This document shows positions 1 through 14,112 of a stretch of 64,000 nt of DNA, piece by piece; positions within the stretch are counted from its first letter, which is position 1; the number at the start of each line of letters is the position of its first letter. A program made the position numbers and the translations under genes. The notes below the pieces were generated by a model that did no database searches, was not told the origin of the DNA, and saw only the letters and a program-made list of their open reading frames with translations. The stretch is taken from positions 25,813,357 through 25,877,356 of the forward strand of contig NC_088178.1 in NCBI RefSeq assembly GCF_028769735.1. Direction: 5' to 3'. The DNA is from Zonotrichia leucophrys gambelii (taxonomy: Eukaryota > Chordata > Aves > Passeriformes > Passerellidae).

Positions 1-114
1 CTGTTGTGGGCTGCAGGAGCAAGCCAGCCAACACTGGGAATAGACACGTCCCGTGGTGGCACAGCGAGGAACGGGCACAGCGGCCACTCCACGGGGCATG
101 CAGAGCCCCAGGTA

Positions 115-140
115 CACAGACAGACAGACAGACAGACAGA
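115..140. repeat. (CAGA)n microsatellite
   Basis: Perfect tetranucleotide repeat of about six copies in the GLIS1 intron. Likely length-polymorphic, as such tracts often are. Confidence 0.9.
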
Positions 141-1239
141 CCTGTGTCTGGCCCAGGGACTGACAGAGGGGAAGGTGTCACAAATATAAATCTCAGGCCA
201 GGGAGCCAAAGAACTCAGCTGAATTTTAGTCACATGAGTATCTCTCAGTTTCCCTTGGCTGCCTCGATCAACTGTAGCCCAAAGTTGTAAAACCTGCCCA
301 CAGCTGCTCTGCTCACCCCCAACCTGATGTTTCACACTGTGACTTTATGCAGGCTTGTTTGGATCTAACAAGGTCCTTATTTTTCTACAATGCAGGAAAT
401 AAGGAAACCAGCCATCAATTATTAGAAGCGCAGCAGATCTGAGCCGCGTGGCTGTAAAACAGATTTTTCTTTAATGAAACTGAGCTGGCATTTGCCAGAA
501 ATAACAAGTGCCCAAGACCAAAATGTAAATCAAAACTAAAGGAGAGTTTTCAAAACTTTGAATCATTGGTAGCAACAGACAAGCTCAGAAGGAGGTTGGT
601 ATGATTTTGGAATGTCTTAAAAATGTGTGACTAATATGACTTCTAAAGACATTATTTGTGAGTTAGTATTTCAGTCTCCCCACAGAAAGAAAACATCATG
701 CCCAGAGAGGGCCGAAATGTTTGCTGTAATAACTGTGTTAGTATGTCACTATTGCTGGGCTAGGAAGGAGGTTGAACCTCTGTTTTCATTTCACAGAAAA
801 CAAAGAAAGGGAAGATGTTAATGTTGAAAATCATCAGTGCCGGGCAAGAGAGTATCACAAACCTTATCCATTTCCCCATGTGTCCAGGTTTTAAACCCAG
901 CACTTGGTTTTAGCTGGTCTCAGCCCAGGCCCTGGCAGACAGGTTCCATCACCCATCTCTGAATAGACCTGTCTAGTCCAGGTGCTGTTTGCTGAAGGGA
1001 CAGACATAACAAGAGAAAAGAAAGGATGGGTTTGGAGCAAACAGTTGCTAGTGATTCCCTTGCCATAACTGCTGTCCAAACTGTGTGGCTGTGGCAATGC
1101 TCCTCCTTCCCTGTCTGTCCCTACTCTCTGTCACAAAACCCGGAATGAGGGCATAAATTTGGCTCATCTGGATGCCAGGCCCATGGACTGCAATGCAGGA
1201 GCCACACGAAGGAACTGGAGCACCAGGTCTGGAAGAAGG

Positions 1240-1289
1240 AGATGGCCTGGGATCCAGTCTTTACAGATGGCCTGGGATCCAGTCCTTAC
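1240..1289. repeat. Tandem duplication, 25-bp unit, two copies
   Basis: Two adjacent 25-bp copies of AGATGGCCTGGGATCCAGTC plus TTTAC or CTTAC, differing at one base, followed by the start of a third (AGAT). A recent duplication in non-genic sequence. Confidence 0.9.
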
Positions 1290-4200
1290 AGATTGCAAGT
1301 GGAAGCCCTTGGCAGGGTCCAGTTTGTCCATCTAGTGATTCTGCCACTGAATGAAATTGTCTGTGGTTGATATTAATAATTTCTTCCATAGGAACATTCA
1401 GTCTCTCCCAATACCAGAAGGTTTATCCTTTACTAAACTGTGCCAGGTTTGATTACACTTGAAGTCAAAAGCTCATCTTCCTCCTTGTTTCATTCTTCTC
1501 AGTTTCCTGCCATGGGATACCATTCTGCACTCAAAAGAACCCTGGGGTATCACTTATTTTCTCCTCTACTGCATCTGTGGAACAGAGCAGATTCCCTGTA
1601 ATCTTCCATTAGTCCATGGGTACCACACATAGGTCAGCATCTTCCAGTTGTTCTCCAAGTCCTTTGATTTTTCAAAGCCATTTAAGAAAGTCTGAGCATT
1701 AACCTATCTTTCTGCAATCAGAATGATAATTTACAGAAGAATTACATCTCTTCCCTAAGCTTTTTAATAATGTATCATATCACCTCATACCCTATTAGAA
1801 GTGTCATTTTCTCATACCAGTTAGATGTGGCATGCCAATCCTTTTCAGTGTAATTACTTTCCAGAACGTGCACCTATAAAAACAGTTTATATCTTCCATG
1901 CCAAGGTACTGCCTCAATTCATGACACAAGAAAATACCTGCTGTAAGGTTCCTGATGACTGCTCAAGAAATCCACGTCAAATGCCAGTCACTTCCTGATT
2001 TTTATTAAATAAAAACCTTCCCTTAAACTGAAGGAACAAGCTTTACTGGTAGTGGCTTTCTATATTCTGTTAGGATTTCAGCAGAAACTATTCAATATCA
2101 CTGGAAACAAAACCCAAACTTTCAGAGCTGTATACAAAACACTGTCACTGTACAAAATATTTATATCTGGTGTGCATCTCAATTTCTATAGAAGACAGTT
2201 TCCGTTCCTTTCAAAAGGCAACAATATTGTTTTCTATACCACTATTTTTCTGCCATCAACATTGAATCTAACAATTGAAAATACATCCCAGAAGTCTTAT
2301 CTACCAACATATTTACCTCTGCCAGCCTCAATCTCTTGTTATAAAACAAGAACTAATTTGATGAACTTTTAAAAAGAACAGCTTCCTTCAGCTGCTCTGT
2401 TAATGCAAATTTCTGCCACATTCCATCCCCAGACACAAACAGTCTAAACTCCACCTGGACCATGAGGATGTAGATACAACCAACAACTGAAGGTCAATAG
2501 TGCTGCAGGCCTTCAGTTAATTTTTGTATTTGGAAAACAGGATGCACTGCAAATGAATAATAATTCAATGTGAGCCTAATTCAGTATCAATAAGGCTATT
2601 TCCTTCTTCAGAACAATGGCTGGCATTTTCTATCCCCAACAGGCAATCATTTGTTAGCAATGGCATGTCCCCAGAATGCCACAGAACATTTCACAACTGC
2701 TTTGCACATAAAATCAATCATTTTCCATGCCCAGTTGTCCCACCACTGGCTCTCCCAACTGGTGTTCTTCGAGCCCTTCACTCAGCCTGGTTTTTATTGC
2801 ATGCCTTCTCAGTGTTTTCTTGACAAACAAATGAGTGGCCAGAAACACCAATGTTAGACAAGGAGGGATTTGAACTTTGTTCAGCAAGTCAAAGAGGACA
2901 GAAGCCTGGACTATTACAGCTTGAGAGACCTCTTCTAACTCTCTAGTGCCTAAGCAGTTGAGTGTAGGAATTAAAAATGTCACAGGAAAAACAGCTGGGC
3001 CCAAAGAATTACATTCCACAGTAGGATTTCCACCCAGCCTGTCTTTAAAAACTCCAGTGGTAAACAACTTATGCCATCCTTGGGCACCGTATGTCAGAAA
3101 ATTAGTACAGTCCTAGAAGGTATCTTTCCTACTGTCAAGCCCACATAATCCCTGTGGAAGAATAAACCAATCTAGAAGACACAGAAGTGCTGAAGATCAG
3201 GTTCATTTTACAAAATATTTCGTTTCCAACAGAGAAAACCTACAGCCACGCTCAGCTCAGAAAGGATGCAAGAGGAGATTTCCTTCTGGAGCAGCAGAAC
3301 AGGAGCAGTGTCTCTGGGAATTACACAAACTGTAACTCTGATCTACAAATCACTCTGTGTAGAAGCTCCTTCCCATATATAACATATTCTGAATCAGGGC
3401 TGCTCATCAAACTAGCAAATGTTGCAATCAGCAGCCTTCACACTGGAACCTGTATTCAATCTCCCAGATTGTTTTCTCTAGTGGTAGTTAGTGTCATAAT
3501 TCATTTTTATCTAAATGCTAGCTGGCTATGAGGCTGTTTTTCACCAAGTTTGTCTTATTATCCAGGATCCAAAATGACCTCCCTGTCTCTTCAGAGTGAC
3601 TGCTTGCTGCAGAAACATCTACCCCACGCATAAAACTTCTTTATCACCTCTGATATTTACTGTTCTTAATTTCCAAATCTTCCAGCAACTTCTCTAGCAG
3701 CTAATAAAAAATCTTTTGCTGGCATCAACGCTAGCCCTTAGCTAAAAAAGTTCCCCAAGCAGGTTAGCCTCATTTTGAGAAACTCAACCTGGGTACCACT
3801 GAGGCTGCAAGTCTCTGCAACACACCAGTGTTTTCATTCTAACCTGTCAAATAAACTGCACTTGTAGCCAATGCTATCAGATTTTTCAGCTCAAAACACT
3901 GCTGATGATTAATCATCCCAGTGGTCTGCTCCCACCTTCTAGGTTTGGGTCCCTTTACATTACCTTTCTATGACTAATTTTGCAGAACATAGCCACTTGT
4001 AATATATCTATGGAACTGGCAAACACAAAAGCAACAGGTATAAAAGTACATTTTGACAAAGCAGTTTGAGTACTTATGCCAGCAATCTCTGCCTAATAGC
4101 TTCTGACAGGATGCAGTATAAGAGAAAGGAGATCTCATATGAATAATGATTCCAATAAAAGCCAGCCAAATCACCCTGACAGATTTCAAGTATTTACACA

Positions 4201-7200
4201 TTCAGCAGACCAAAAGCTATTTACACCAGTTGCCATGCTTCCACTCATTTAGCCCACAATTCAAGTAAGTTACAACCCTTTAAATATACATTTAAAAATA
4301 AACTAACAGCACAGTGGCTCTGTAAGGAGGCCAAGAGAGAAGGAAGAAAAGGTCAGTAAGACTCAAGGGCAGGGAAAGAGCAAGTGGGCTCTAGGAGTAA
4401 ATATTCCCTTAAATTTCCTGCATATCCATCCAAATCAGGGAGATGCTGAAATGCATGGGGATCTTTGTTCTGCAAGAACCATCACTGTCTGTAGCTTATC
4501 CCCACAAAACTATGAAGTCAGTAAACCTTGAATAACTCAAGAACTCAAAGAAAAGGAATAAAAGCAGATTTGTGGTAAGTTGGCAGGAGGAAAAATAAGA
4601 AGCAAACTGTTGAGATTAAAAGCGTGAGATGTCTTTTTCTTTTGCCAAGTGAACTGAGTCCATCCTTGGACAACAATTTTTTATGCATAAGCCCTCCAGA
4701 GCTCAAGTCTGCCTCCTTTTTATCTACTCTTGGATTTAAAATGGCATCACTTCAGATTTGCACCAGAGCTAGGGACAATGGGATCAGGCCAGCTCAGTTT
4801 CAGTTGAACATAAACCAGCACTGATAACTTCAAGGAAACTGAACATTACAACAATCAGATATCCAGAAAGAAGGAATTTAGTGCTGCTTTTTCTTGTTCA
4901 AGTCTCAGCTGCATGCAAAATCTGTTCTGCCAGAGTGATGAGGATCCTGGGAACCTTGCAGTAGCCACCTGCACCTCAAAGCCCAGGGACACACAGTCCA
5001 TTGGGTGATTTCTGCCTCAAGAACAACGCACTCTAAGAGATTTTGCCATCTGCTGGGAGGCAAGAGCAACCCAGAAGACTGGGGGGGTGGGGAGCAGAAA
5101 TTTTCCTTCCACCACGTACTTTTTTATATGTCAAACACTGATCCCTTAATGTAGCCTTCTTTCCCTCACCTCAGCACATCAAGCACTAAAATAAATGGGA
5201 GATTTTGCTCCTCTGCAGTAATTCTGCAACAGGCAGCACAATCCAGATGCTAAGCAGCAACAAGCCCAACTAAAATGCTGTGTTAAAAACCTTACTCTCC
5301 CACTGATAACAAAGATGGATTTTGCACTTTTCACCACTCATGCTCACCACTCACCACCACGGGCAAACACCAGGACTTTCATGCAGCCAGGAGAGAAAGC
5401 CAGTCCATGCACACACTCCAGCAAACACCATCCAGGGCTGATACAGCCCCACGCTGCAATGCCACGTCCTGCCCCAGCACCACATCACACCTCAAACAGA
5501 GCACAGCCACACCATCCCAACTCTGCACCTGAACTAACAAACTCTGCCTCTCAGCACAGAAAATTAACCTGGCCCTGAGTTTGCCCAAACAACTGTCCTG
5601 TTTCTGGTTCCAAAACTGCCTTGTCCTCCTCTACACCATGCTCTGCTATGCTCTTGCTGTAGAAATACCATGAGCAGTACACAGCATTGCCCCAAAATGA
5701 CACAAACAGTATAGTCTAGAACAGAGTACAAGCACCCTTGTTCTGTTCATCCAAAACATTTATATACTTGGCCATGTTGGCTGCTGGCACAATCCTTCAC
5801 CACTTTTGCCTGTTTCACATACAATGGCTGATCACACCAGCTTTACACCTATACCCAATCTTGAACACAAGAAAAATTGAAGGTGAACGTGCTGTGCTAA
5901 CTGATCTTGGCACCTGAGCTACTGGGCTACAAGTGTTTGCACCCTTTTTTCTCAGGAGAGTATTTAACACTTGGATCTTCTGTGTCTAAAAGGAGTATGG
6001 AAGAATTTTCAAAAATATTCAATACTGGCCTCTTCCTGAAGTCAACGCCCTGCAATTCCAGCAGGAGCAGCGAGGCAAAGCAAGAGTTATGAAACCTTCT
6101 GCTAAATCCTTTCTGGGATTTTCCCAGAAAATACTGGGTCATAAAGCAGCAATGTCCTCTTTTATCTGTTCTCACTTTAACTCTGTCTTCTCTGTCCAGC
6201 ACAGATGGGGCTGGGAGCAGGCAGGACTTACGTAGGGAACACTGAGTGCTGACGTAGAGTGAAGGGAGTCCTTCTGCAGTTCCTGTGCTATTTATTCTTC
6301 TCTCTTCAGTCACTCCAGAGATGTTCCATCCAAGAGCACAACTCGCAGTCATCGTGACTGAGCACTCCCTCTCTGGGAAGGATTCAGGTTAAATCAAAGC
6401 CAGCTGCTTTACAGAGGGGCAGGAGGCTAAAAAGTTAAACAAAATAATAATAAAAAATGCAATCTAGAACCTACATAGATAGGAAATCTGCTCTTGTGGT
6501 TCAAATAAATAACTCTAAGGTATTTAAGCCTCACGCACAGAAAACAATTTTGTAACTTTTTAAGTCATCCTCTTGCATTGTTGTTCTGCCCTAATAACTC
6601 TGAAATGTGCTACTCATCTCTCCCAGTTAAATATCCTGTTTCACAAGCCCACTCCTAGATATCTGAAACTGCACAGCATTTCTATCTAGCTTTAGGCATC
6701 TAGCATTCCAAAGAATTAATATTTAAACTTATTATAAAGGAATGGGGATTGCGTTAAGCATGTAGTATTTAGCAAAACATTCATACCAATAAACTGCTGT
6801 GTTGCTTGTCTGAAGCACATTTATCATCCTTTAAACTCAAAAGAAAGATTATGCTCCAAAACTGACACATGTATCTATTTTCCTTTTAATACAACCAAGA
6901 CTTAGACAGGATTAGAGAGTGGAAGCTATCAAATTTCAATTTTAACAATACACTTAAAATTATATTATCTTTCTTTGCCTAGGGGATTGTTGACTTCAGT
7001 ATTTAAGTGACTTAACCATAGCAAATTGTGAAAAAGCACTGAATCACAGCACTTATTTTAAATAATCCTAGACCCTCTACCCCTTCTAGGGAAGAGCCTC
7101 ATGTTAACATTTTTATACATATTACTGCTCTTATATCTCTTGATTGTATATATAAATGAGTAAAGAAACTTTAACCTGTTGGAAGACATCACTAATTGGT

Positions 7201-7800
7201 ATTTTTCCTCTTATATTAGCCTTTGATTTACACCTCACATACGTTCTCCCAAGCCAGCACATGTAATTTATTTACAGCACTGGAAGGCAGGCAAAATACA
7301 TCATCTACTGTTATACAACCTTCTACAAGGTATTAAAATACCAGGCCCCTGGAGACACACTTCATATAGTTCAGCAAGTTCCAAAATAAACCAAACCACC
7401 AACCCCCTAAGCACTTAAAACAACAATGGACATCTGTATTAAAAAGTTAGTTTTTTACTGTATTTGATGATGTCGCCTTAGTGTCATTTTTCCCTCTGGA
7501 TAATATGCTAACAACATGGAAGAATGAATTTGCTTTCTCCTCATTGTAAAACAACTAACAACTCTATAGCTCTCACAAAGCCCTCTTATCACACACATAA
7601 ATGCCAGAATTAAGCGTAGTTTATGATGGCTTGCATTCATTTAACCCTTAGAACAAATTTGGTGCCGTAAATTCAATTGCAGCGCTCCTTTACCAATCCA
7701 TTCGGCAAGATAACCACATATACATTCAAGCATAATGATGGAGAAGTCAAACATAATTATTAGAGTTAAAGTAAAACAGTTGCTTTAAATAAAAAGATGT

Positions 7801-7885
7801 GAAGCACTTTGAGTTGGGATCAACCTTGTAATGCTCAAACCTCAGCACTTTGGGATCAACCTTGTAACACTCAAAGCCTTAACCT
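7801..7885. repeat. Imperfect tandem duplication of about 40 bp
   Basis: Two copies of a segment containing GCACTTT, GGGATCAACCTTGTAA and CTCAAA, with a small internal length difference. Located in the GLIS1 intron, no coding content. Confidence 0.85.
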
Positions 7886-8179
7886 AAAATATAGAACTTG
7901 GAACAATTTAGTTCTGCAGCTCTGGAAATGTCTCATCTGTTTTACAAGCAGTCCTCTGCCTACAAATAATGATTAACAATCATTTCATATAGTCAAGCTA
8001 ATGACTGTAATAAAAATAAAAAAAAAAAAAAAAGAAGTCCTTGTTCCAGGTAACCGGTGAAGCACAGATTCTCAGAACAGAAAGTTCAGGTCCCTACCAA
8101 GATTTCACATACAGAGTGCCAGAAATGGAACAGGAGGGGAAGGAGAAAGGGGAACTCTTTGCCTCCATTCTTCAAAGGC

Positions 8180-8430
8180 TGTGCAGAAGGCAGCGCCGCG
8201 CCGCTGCGCACCGATGTTATCGGAACGGAGGGACCGGCCCTCGCCTTTCTCTACACGCCCCATTTGCAGGCAATAAAACGGCCCGAGTGGTTCGGACCGG
8301 GCCTCCCGTGGCACCGCAACGCTCCCTGCTCCGGCCGAAGATACCAGCTGGGCCATATTCCCAAACACGCACTTCTGCTATTGTTTGCACATCCGTGGGG
8401 CAAGATTAAGCTGTGCCACGGCCAGCGAGC
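8180..8430. other. Isolated CpG-rich block inside GLIS1 intron
   Basis: About 250 bp with many CpG dinucleotides (GCGCCGCGCCGCTGCGCACCG near 8191-8211, then CGGAACGG, GGTTCGGACCGG, TCCGGCCGAAG) in otherwise CpG-poor, AT-rich intron. It has open frames on both strands (122 and 134 codons plus strand, 87 minus) but no recognised domain. It could be an internal promoter, an alternative GLIS1 first exon, or an old insertion. Confidence 0.5.
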
Positions 8431-11400
8431 GCTGCCCTTGCTGTGGAACCCAGTATTCTGAATTACAGCAATGTGCTGGGAAACAGCGTTGGGTGGCGGA
8501 GGAAAAAAAAGAGCAAACAAACCCCAGACTATTAAAAGCCGTTTCAGGCACTGTGAAATGATTACTAGATTGCACGCCTGGTTCAAGCTTGTTGACATAC
8601 AATGATAGAAATCTGGAGTGCAAAATGGAGTGGTTTGCGTCTATTTTCCCTCTCCAATTACCCTGCCATCAACATCTTCAACAGTTCTAAGATCACTAAA
8701 CAGCAGAATTTCTAGAATAATGGTAATTACGGTACTGAGCATGGGAATTTTATTCACGGTACTACAGAGTTCTCTCATAATCCATACGTTATTCCACTTC
8801 CTAGCTTACAGATGGATTTAATAGAAACTTGTTATTTGTTCTACAAGCTTTTCCCTGTACACAGGAAAAAGAACTCCTATAATATTAGGATTGAAATACT
8901 GACCCAGCTAAAGTTAGTGGCAAGACTCCTACTGATATTAATAATTTAGGGTAAAATTCTGTCCTCCTTACTCAACAAAAAAACCAAACCATTTTAGTGC
9001 AATGAAGCAGTACAGTGTCCTAGAAGACATTCACTTTAAATTTAGCCATTTCACAAAAAAGAATCTTGTAGCCCTCCCAGAATATAATCTCAAGTATACT
9101 ACAGATTCTCAGCATACACTTAACAGCTTATGTGTATACAGGGTTGAACTCTTAAGATACAAATAATTAATTCAGTTATATCTAAATGATAATTTAAATT
9201 GGTCTATGTCCAAAACTTTGTAGTTGATGAGACTGATCACAGGAACAGTAATGTACATACCTAACCACTTGCAAGATGTAGACTTTAATTTTTTTCCTAC
9301 TATAAAAGAAAAAAAGGATATTTTTCTTCTCACTCCACTTAGCCCAGCATATAATGACCTCCATTATTGTAACATTTTAAAGACAGAACAAGTAATTTCT
9401 TATTTTTAACTTCTATTCCTTCAAACAAAACTCAAAATCAAATAAAAAAATTTCTTCCAATTATTTGACTTATTTCCTTGTTGCGAGTAATCTGACATTA
9501 TCTGTTTTTCCATATAATTCTGCACAAAATTAAAACAGATACAACATTTATTCCCTTCAGCTTTTCCAGTAGCTGTAGTTTTTGTCATGAAGCAGAAAAG
9601 AGTTTATTTGCTTTTACAAGTACTGAATGCCTTTACATGACTGGTTGATCATTAGATTTCCTGGTTTGTATTTGCTAAATACTCTCCACTAATGATTCTT
9701 AAATTACAATGGATTTAATGATTAGATACAATTAAATTATTTTAAATTAAATCCATGAAAGTCCCATCTTCAAGTCAGTGACTGATTTTGCAACACAAAT
9801 CATTAGAAGAACTTCCTTCAGCAGCAAGTAACTGCAAGTTATTTGCCTATTCAAGACAAGTAAGCATTATAGGCAGTTTAAGGGAGGAGAGGACAGTCAC
9901 AATTTATTCCAAATGAATTTATGAACGCATTCTCCAATTTGCAGTTTCTTCTCCTTTCTCCCCTTACAAAACAAAATTAGGCAAAAAAAAGAGACCATGA
10001 AATAAAAATATAGCTCTGTAACTGCACATTCTGTTCAGACCAACCTTTCAATTCCTTTCTGTAGCAGAGTTCAAATGCAGCAAGAGAACTAGAGCGAAAA
10101 TAAGAAATAATTACTACTGCAGCTCTACCTAAAACTGAGAGTTTAGAGATCACCATGCACCTGTCCCTGTCTCCTTATCAGCCCATAACATATTTATCAG
10201 CTCTAGGCAGTCACACTTGCTCCAGTGGGATAATTCAGGTGAACACAAATAAGGTGTAAGAAAGAAAATGTTAATCAGGCCCAAGACCAGTCAATTCACC
10301 TAATAATTCATAAAAACCAAAGTATACACTTCTGCTTAAGATCCAAACAGCATAAGCTGTTACTTTCACAAGGACAGTCCTGACAACCAAGGAAACAGTC
10401 ACAGGGGGATTAAATGGCAAGATTTACCCCTCCTTCTCAACAGTAGAAGGAAATTAATACATTTCAATACATTGCTTGTGTGTTTGCTGAAAGCAGCTAC
10501 AGTTAACAACAAACAAAAAAAAATGCAAGCCATTTTCTCCTTGTCTGAATAAAACATACTCTCAACAAGGAAACATCCAACTACTGCAACTCGACCAGCT
10601 TATTGTTTTGCCCACTGTAAGTTAATATCTGAAGTGGTTGCTGCAAAGGTCCGGGCCATTTGGATGATTTCCCAGTGGCACAGCTAACAGGATAAATCTC
10701 GTCATTTCTACTGAGTCATGAATTAGGTACACTGAACAAAACTGGAAAAGAATGAAAAGGAGAAGTGTTTCCTGGTAACAGCCATAATCAATGTCATTTA
10801 GAAACTGAGATATTTGGCATCTTTATAGATTACTCTTTTGTCACCACTAAAACCTTCCCAAAAGCTTCTTCCCTGTAGACAATAAGTATTTTGCTGTGTT
10901 ACTTTCAAAACTGTAATACCGTAGCATGAAATTCAACAATGTGGAACCAAACCCACAGAATCCCAGGAAAACACTGTAAAATGGACTTCATACCTTATGG
11001 TACAGTCATTCTATGTCAAATGCCTCTAAAAAGCAGTGTCTGTATGCAAATACTCTGCCTTGCTACACACAGGGAAATCAATGACCAAGAAAAGCGTGGT
11101 GCTTATCATAGCCAGCCACATCAGAAGGGGTTGGCTGGGTGAGAACTGGGCATTTATTTTAAACAGCTCCCAAACAGAACAAAGTATGAAGCACAATTCC
11201 TAAATAGTGTTATTTTCAGCAAACAACCAACAGCTCCATCCTGAAAAGTTTAGACCCCAATGATCCAATTCCCAGAAATAATCCTCACCACAACCCCTCA
11301 AGTTTTTGTTTGGCTCTTCAGAAAGTCCAAAAGACTCGCTCAGGCACGGAAGCATTTTGCAGGATCATAACTTAAACACTGTGAAGCAGCACAGTAACAC

Positions 11401-12864
11401 CACAGAGACACTGCAACAGCAGGATACTTCTTCCCCATTGTGATTACTTCAAAGCTGCCCTTTTTATTAGTAGAGCAGTGTATCATTTTGATTCATTCTT
11501 TTTGGAAAAAAAAATTAAAAAGTAAGACTTATTTAGGAAAAAAAAGACCTTACAGGCAACTATAAAAATCAGTTTTGCTCTTGTTAGAGAGCATCTTTTG
11601 CACTCCCTACTTGCAGCTTTCAGCTGTGGACAAACCAAAACCAGGAGGCACATTCTGTAATCTAACCCAGACTGCAGAGGGAATTACTGGGTACATGGCA
11701 CTCTGGGGCTGCAGAACAGGAGACGCACGGCACGATGCTCTGAAATCAAGCTGTCATCAGTTTCCTTCCCAAAACCTTGCACTGGGTAAATCTGAGTATC
11801 TCCCTCACTTCCACATCTTAGCTTTATCTTGGTATATCACATCCACGTGCTCTCCCAGTCCTTTATCTTCCTCAGAGAGCCAGGGCTGGTGGGAGATGGT
11901 TTGCACAGCTCCTTGGAAGAGCAGCAGCTCTGCTGTCTGCAGCACAGCCCGCTTTAGACACACTGATTTGTGAGCTGGAGCACAGTGAGCACTCCAGAAC
12001 ACCCCTGTGGACATTAAAGCACTTGCTGACACTGTCCAGGTTCAGAAGGAGCAGCACATCCCACACATTTTAAATCAGACTTAGAATTTTACTTCAAGTT
12101 TTACTTTTCCTAACTCCTCCTGAAAATGTCTTCTGGGGGGGGGAAGGCAAAATCAAACCAAACAAAAAACCCCAACAAACAACAGGAAGCCAGCCAAAAA
12201 ACTCAGTGTTGCCATCTTTGGAAAAATCCAACATTATCCATCAAATCCTCCTGCTCAGTTAAATGAGCCCTCTCCTGCCCATGGACACCTACTTACTCCC
12301 ATGACTCAAGTCACCCATACACTGAAGCAACCACAAGGTAACACCCTGGACAGAAAACATGCTAAACAAAAACAGCAACAAAATGTAAAACACTTTTTTT
12401 CCCCCAGTGGTGAAAATGGGAAATTGATCAGTCAGGAAAGATGAAGTAGGAACCTTCTCCCATGCCCACCTACGTCTACTGTAAAAATCCCAAGTGAGTG
12501 CAAAGTTTAATTCTTCCTCTTTCCCTCCCTAAATTCCTGCCCTCTTCAACAACGAGAGGGATATGTATGAAAAGAGGGCTAAACAGCTCAAAGGAAAAAA
12601 ATATTTTAAAAGTATTTCAACAGTTTTCCTGAACAGGGGAATGCATGGGCAGGGTTTTAAGCTAGTATGAACCCTGTCAAGTGGCACCAACCTCACCCGT
12701 GGGACCACAGGGGACTGCAACAGCCTTTGAGTCCCTTCCACAAGCACGGTACAAGAGCTTGTAGCTCTCCCTTTATTACTACGTGAATCCTCCTTCTCCC
12801 CCCTCCAAACAGGAGCCTGTGTAACAGACCTTCATTTCACTCCTGCCAAACATTAACAACCTCC

Positions 12865-12887
12865 CTTTTTTTTTTTTTTTTTTTTAA
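12865..12887. repeat. Poly(T) homopolymer
   Basis: A run of more than 20 T (poly(A) on the minus strand) without an adjacent recognisable retroelement. A similar poly(A) run is at about 8018-8034. Confidence 0.85.
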
Positions 12888-14112
12888 ATCAGGAGAGAAG
12901 AATTGCAGCATTAACAAACAGAAAAATAAAAAAGGTAATTTATAACCTGCTGCTTCACTCTGTCTGTATTCAGTGGTGATGAACAAACACATCCTCGAGG
13001 CTGCAGGACAGACCTAGCACAGATCGAGGTGTTCATTAACATAACTCCGTGGCAGTGAAAGGTGCCATCACCCTAGGTAACAAGCTCACAAAAGAAAATG
13101 TCACTTCTCCAAGGGCACGCAGCCTACTTTTGATTTTCAGAAGAATGGACAGAACTGGAAAAAATCCCAGTGAGAACAATCTTACAGCGACAAGATAACT
13201 GCACTTACATATCTAAAATAAAGAATGTGAATAGACTGATAAGAAAAGAAAAAGGAGAATTACCTTTTAACTTTACAGAAAACATTATCTTAATGTTAAT
13301 CACCTTAGGTGTACCTATGTCTCTGCAAGCGACTTTGTAGCATAAAGAAATGCTCCAATTCCCTCTGAGCCCATCCAGGGACAGAGGGATTATTTTAAAA
13401 CTGAATTTTGATTAACGAATTTCAGCTGAGTTAACCAGTTCTAGCTGAAACGTGTAATAAACAGATTTTTAGTAAGCAACTCCTAACCCTACTTCAGTGC
13501 CACTTTCTTTAACGATGGAGAGCTGAAAATCAGGCATTTGCTAACTAGCAGAATTTGACCTTTTGGGCACCAGGAGCTCCCAAGTCTGAGGATTCACCGC
13601 CTGAATCCAGCATTTGAAACACCTCCGTGAAATACAAACTATAAAATCCAAGCAACCGTGGTGAAACTGCTGAATAAGAACCAGGCATTTATTGTCAGCC
13701 AGGCACGCTCACAAACAAACACCCCACACGAACTCTCTGGCGCAGGACAGACCAGCCCAGCCTTCAGCACCAAGCCCAAAACCACCTTTGAGAAGTGACT
13801 GCATGAGCAGCACCGGCTTACAACAACTAAATAAGATGCTGGTCTCAAGATTTTTTTAAATACTATTTTTTTAAATACTATTGAGAGACACTCAGCTTCA
13901 CGCTGGAAAAGTACAGTCTGGTTTATCCTGTCCCACCAAGGTGCTCAGGAAAAAAAAAGTTTTAAAGCTTAAGTTAAATAAACAAGTTAGGAAATACACT
14001 AAAGACCAGAAAGGGAGGAGGGAGGGGGAAAAAAAGCTTGTTACGTTTTTATTTGTGTAGTGAATAGGTTTTTGGTGATGGCAGTGTTTAGTTCATGCAT
14101 TTTCAAACTCAC

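Larger units (their letters stand above)
1..14112 (-). other. GLIS1: GLIS1 intron 1 (partial), no exon recognised
   Basis: This stretch lies downstream of the GLIS1 first coding exon on the minus strand and is read as the beginning of its first coding intron. It is mostly AT-rich with scattered stop codons in all frames. The small open frames look random and show no recognisable domain, including the 117-residue minus-strand frame at 2714-3067 and the 141-residue one at 5927-6352. I looked for the zinc-finger exons of GLIS1 and found none, which fits a gene known to have very long 5' introns in mammals. Local structure includes a tetranucleotide repeat near 115-140, short tandem duplications near 1240 and 7801, homopolymer runs near 8018 and 12865, and a CpG-rich block near 8180-8430. 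Confidence 0.6.
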
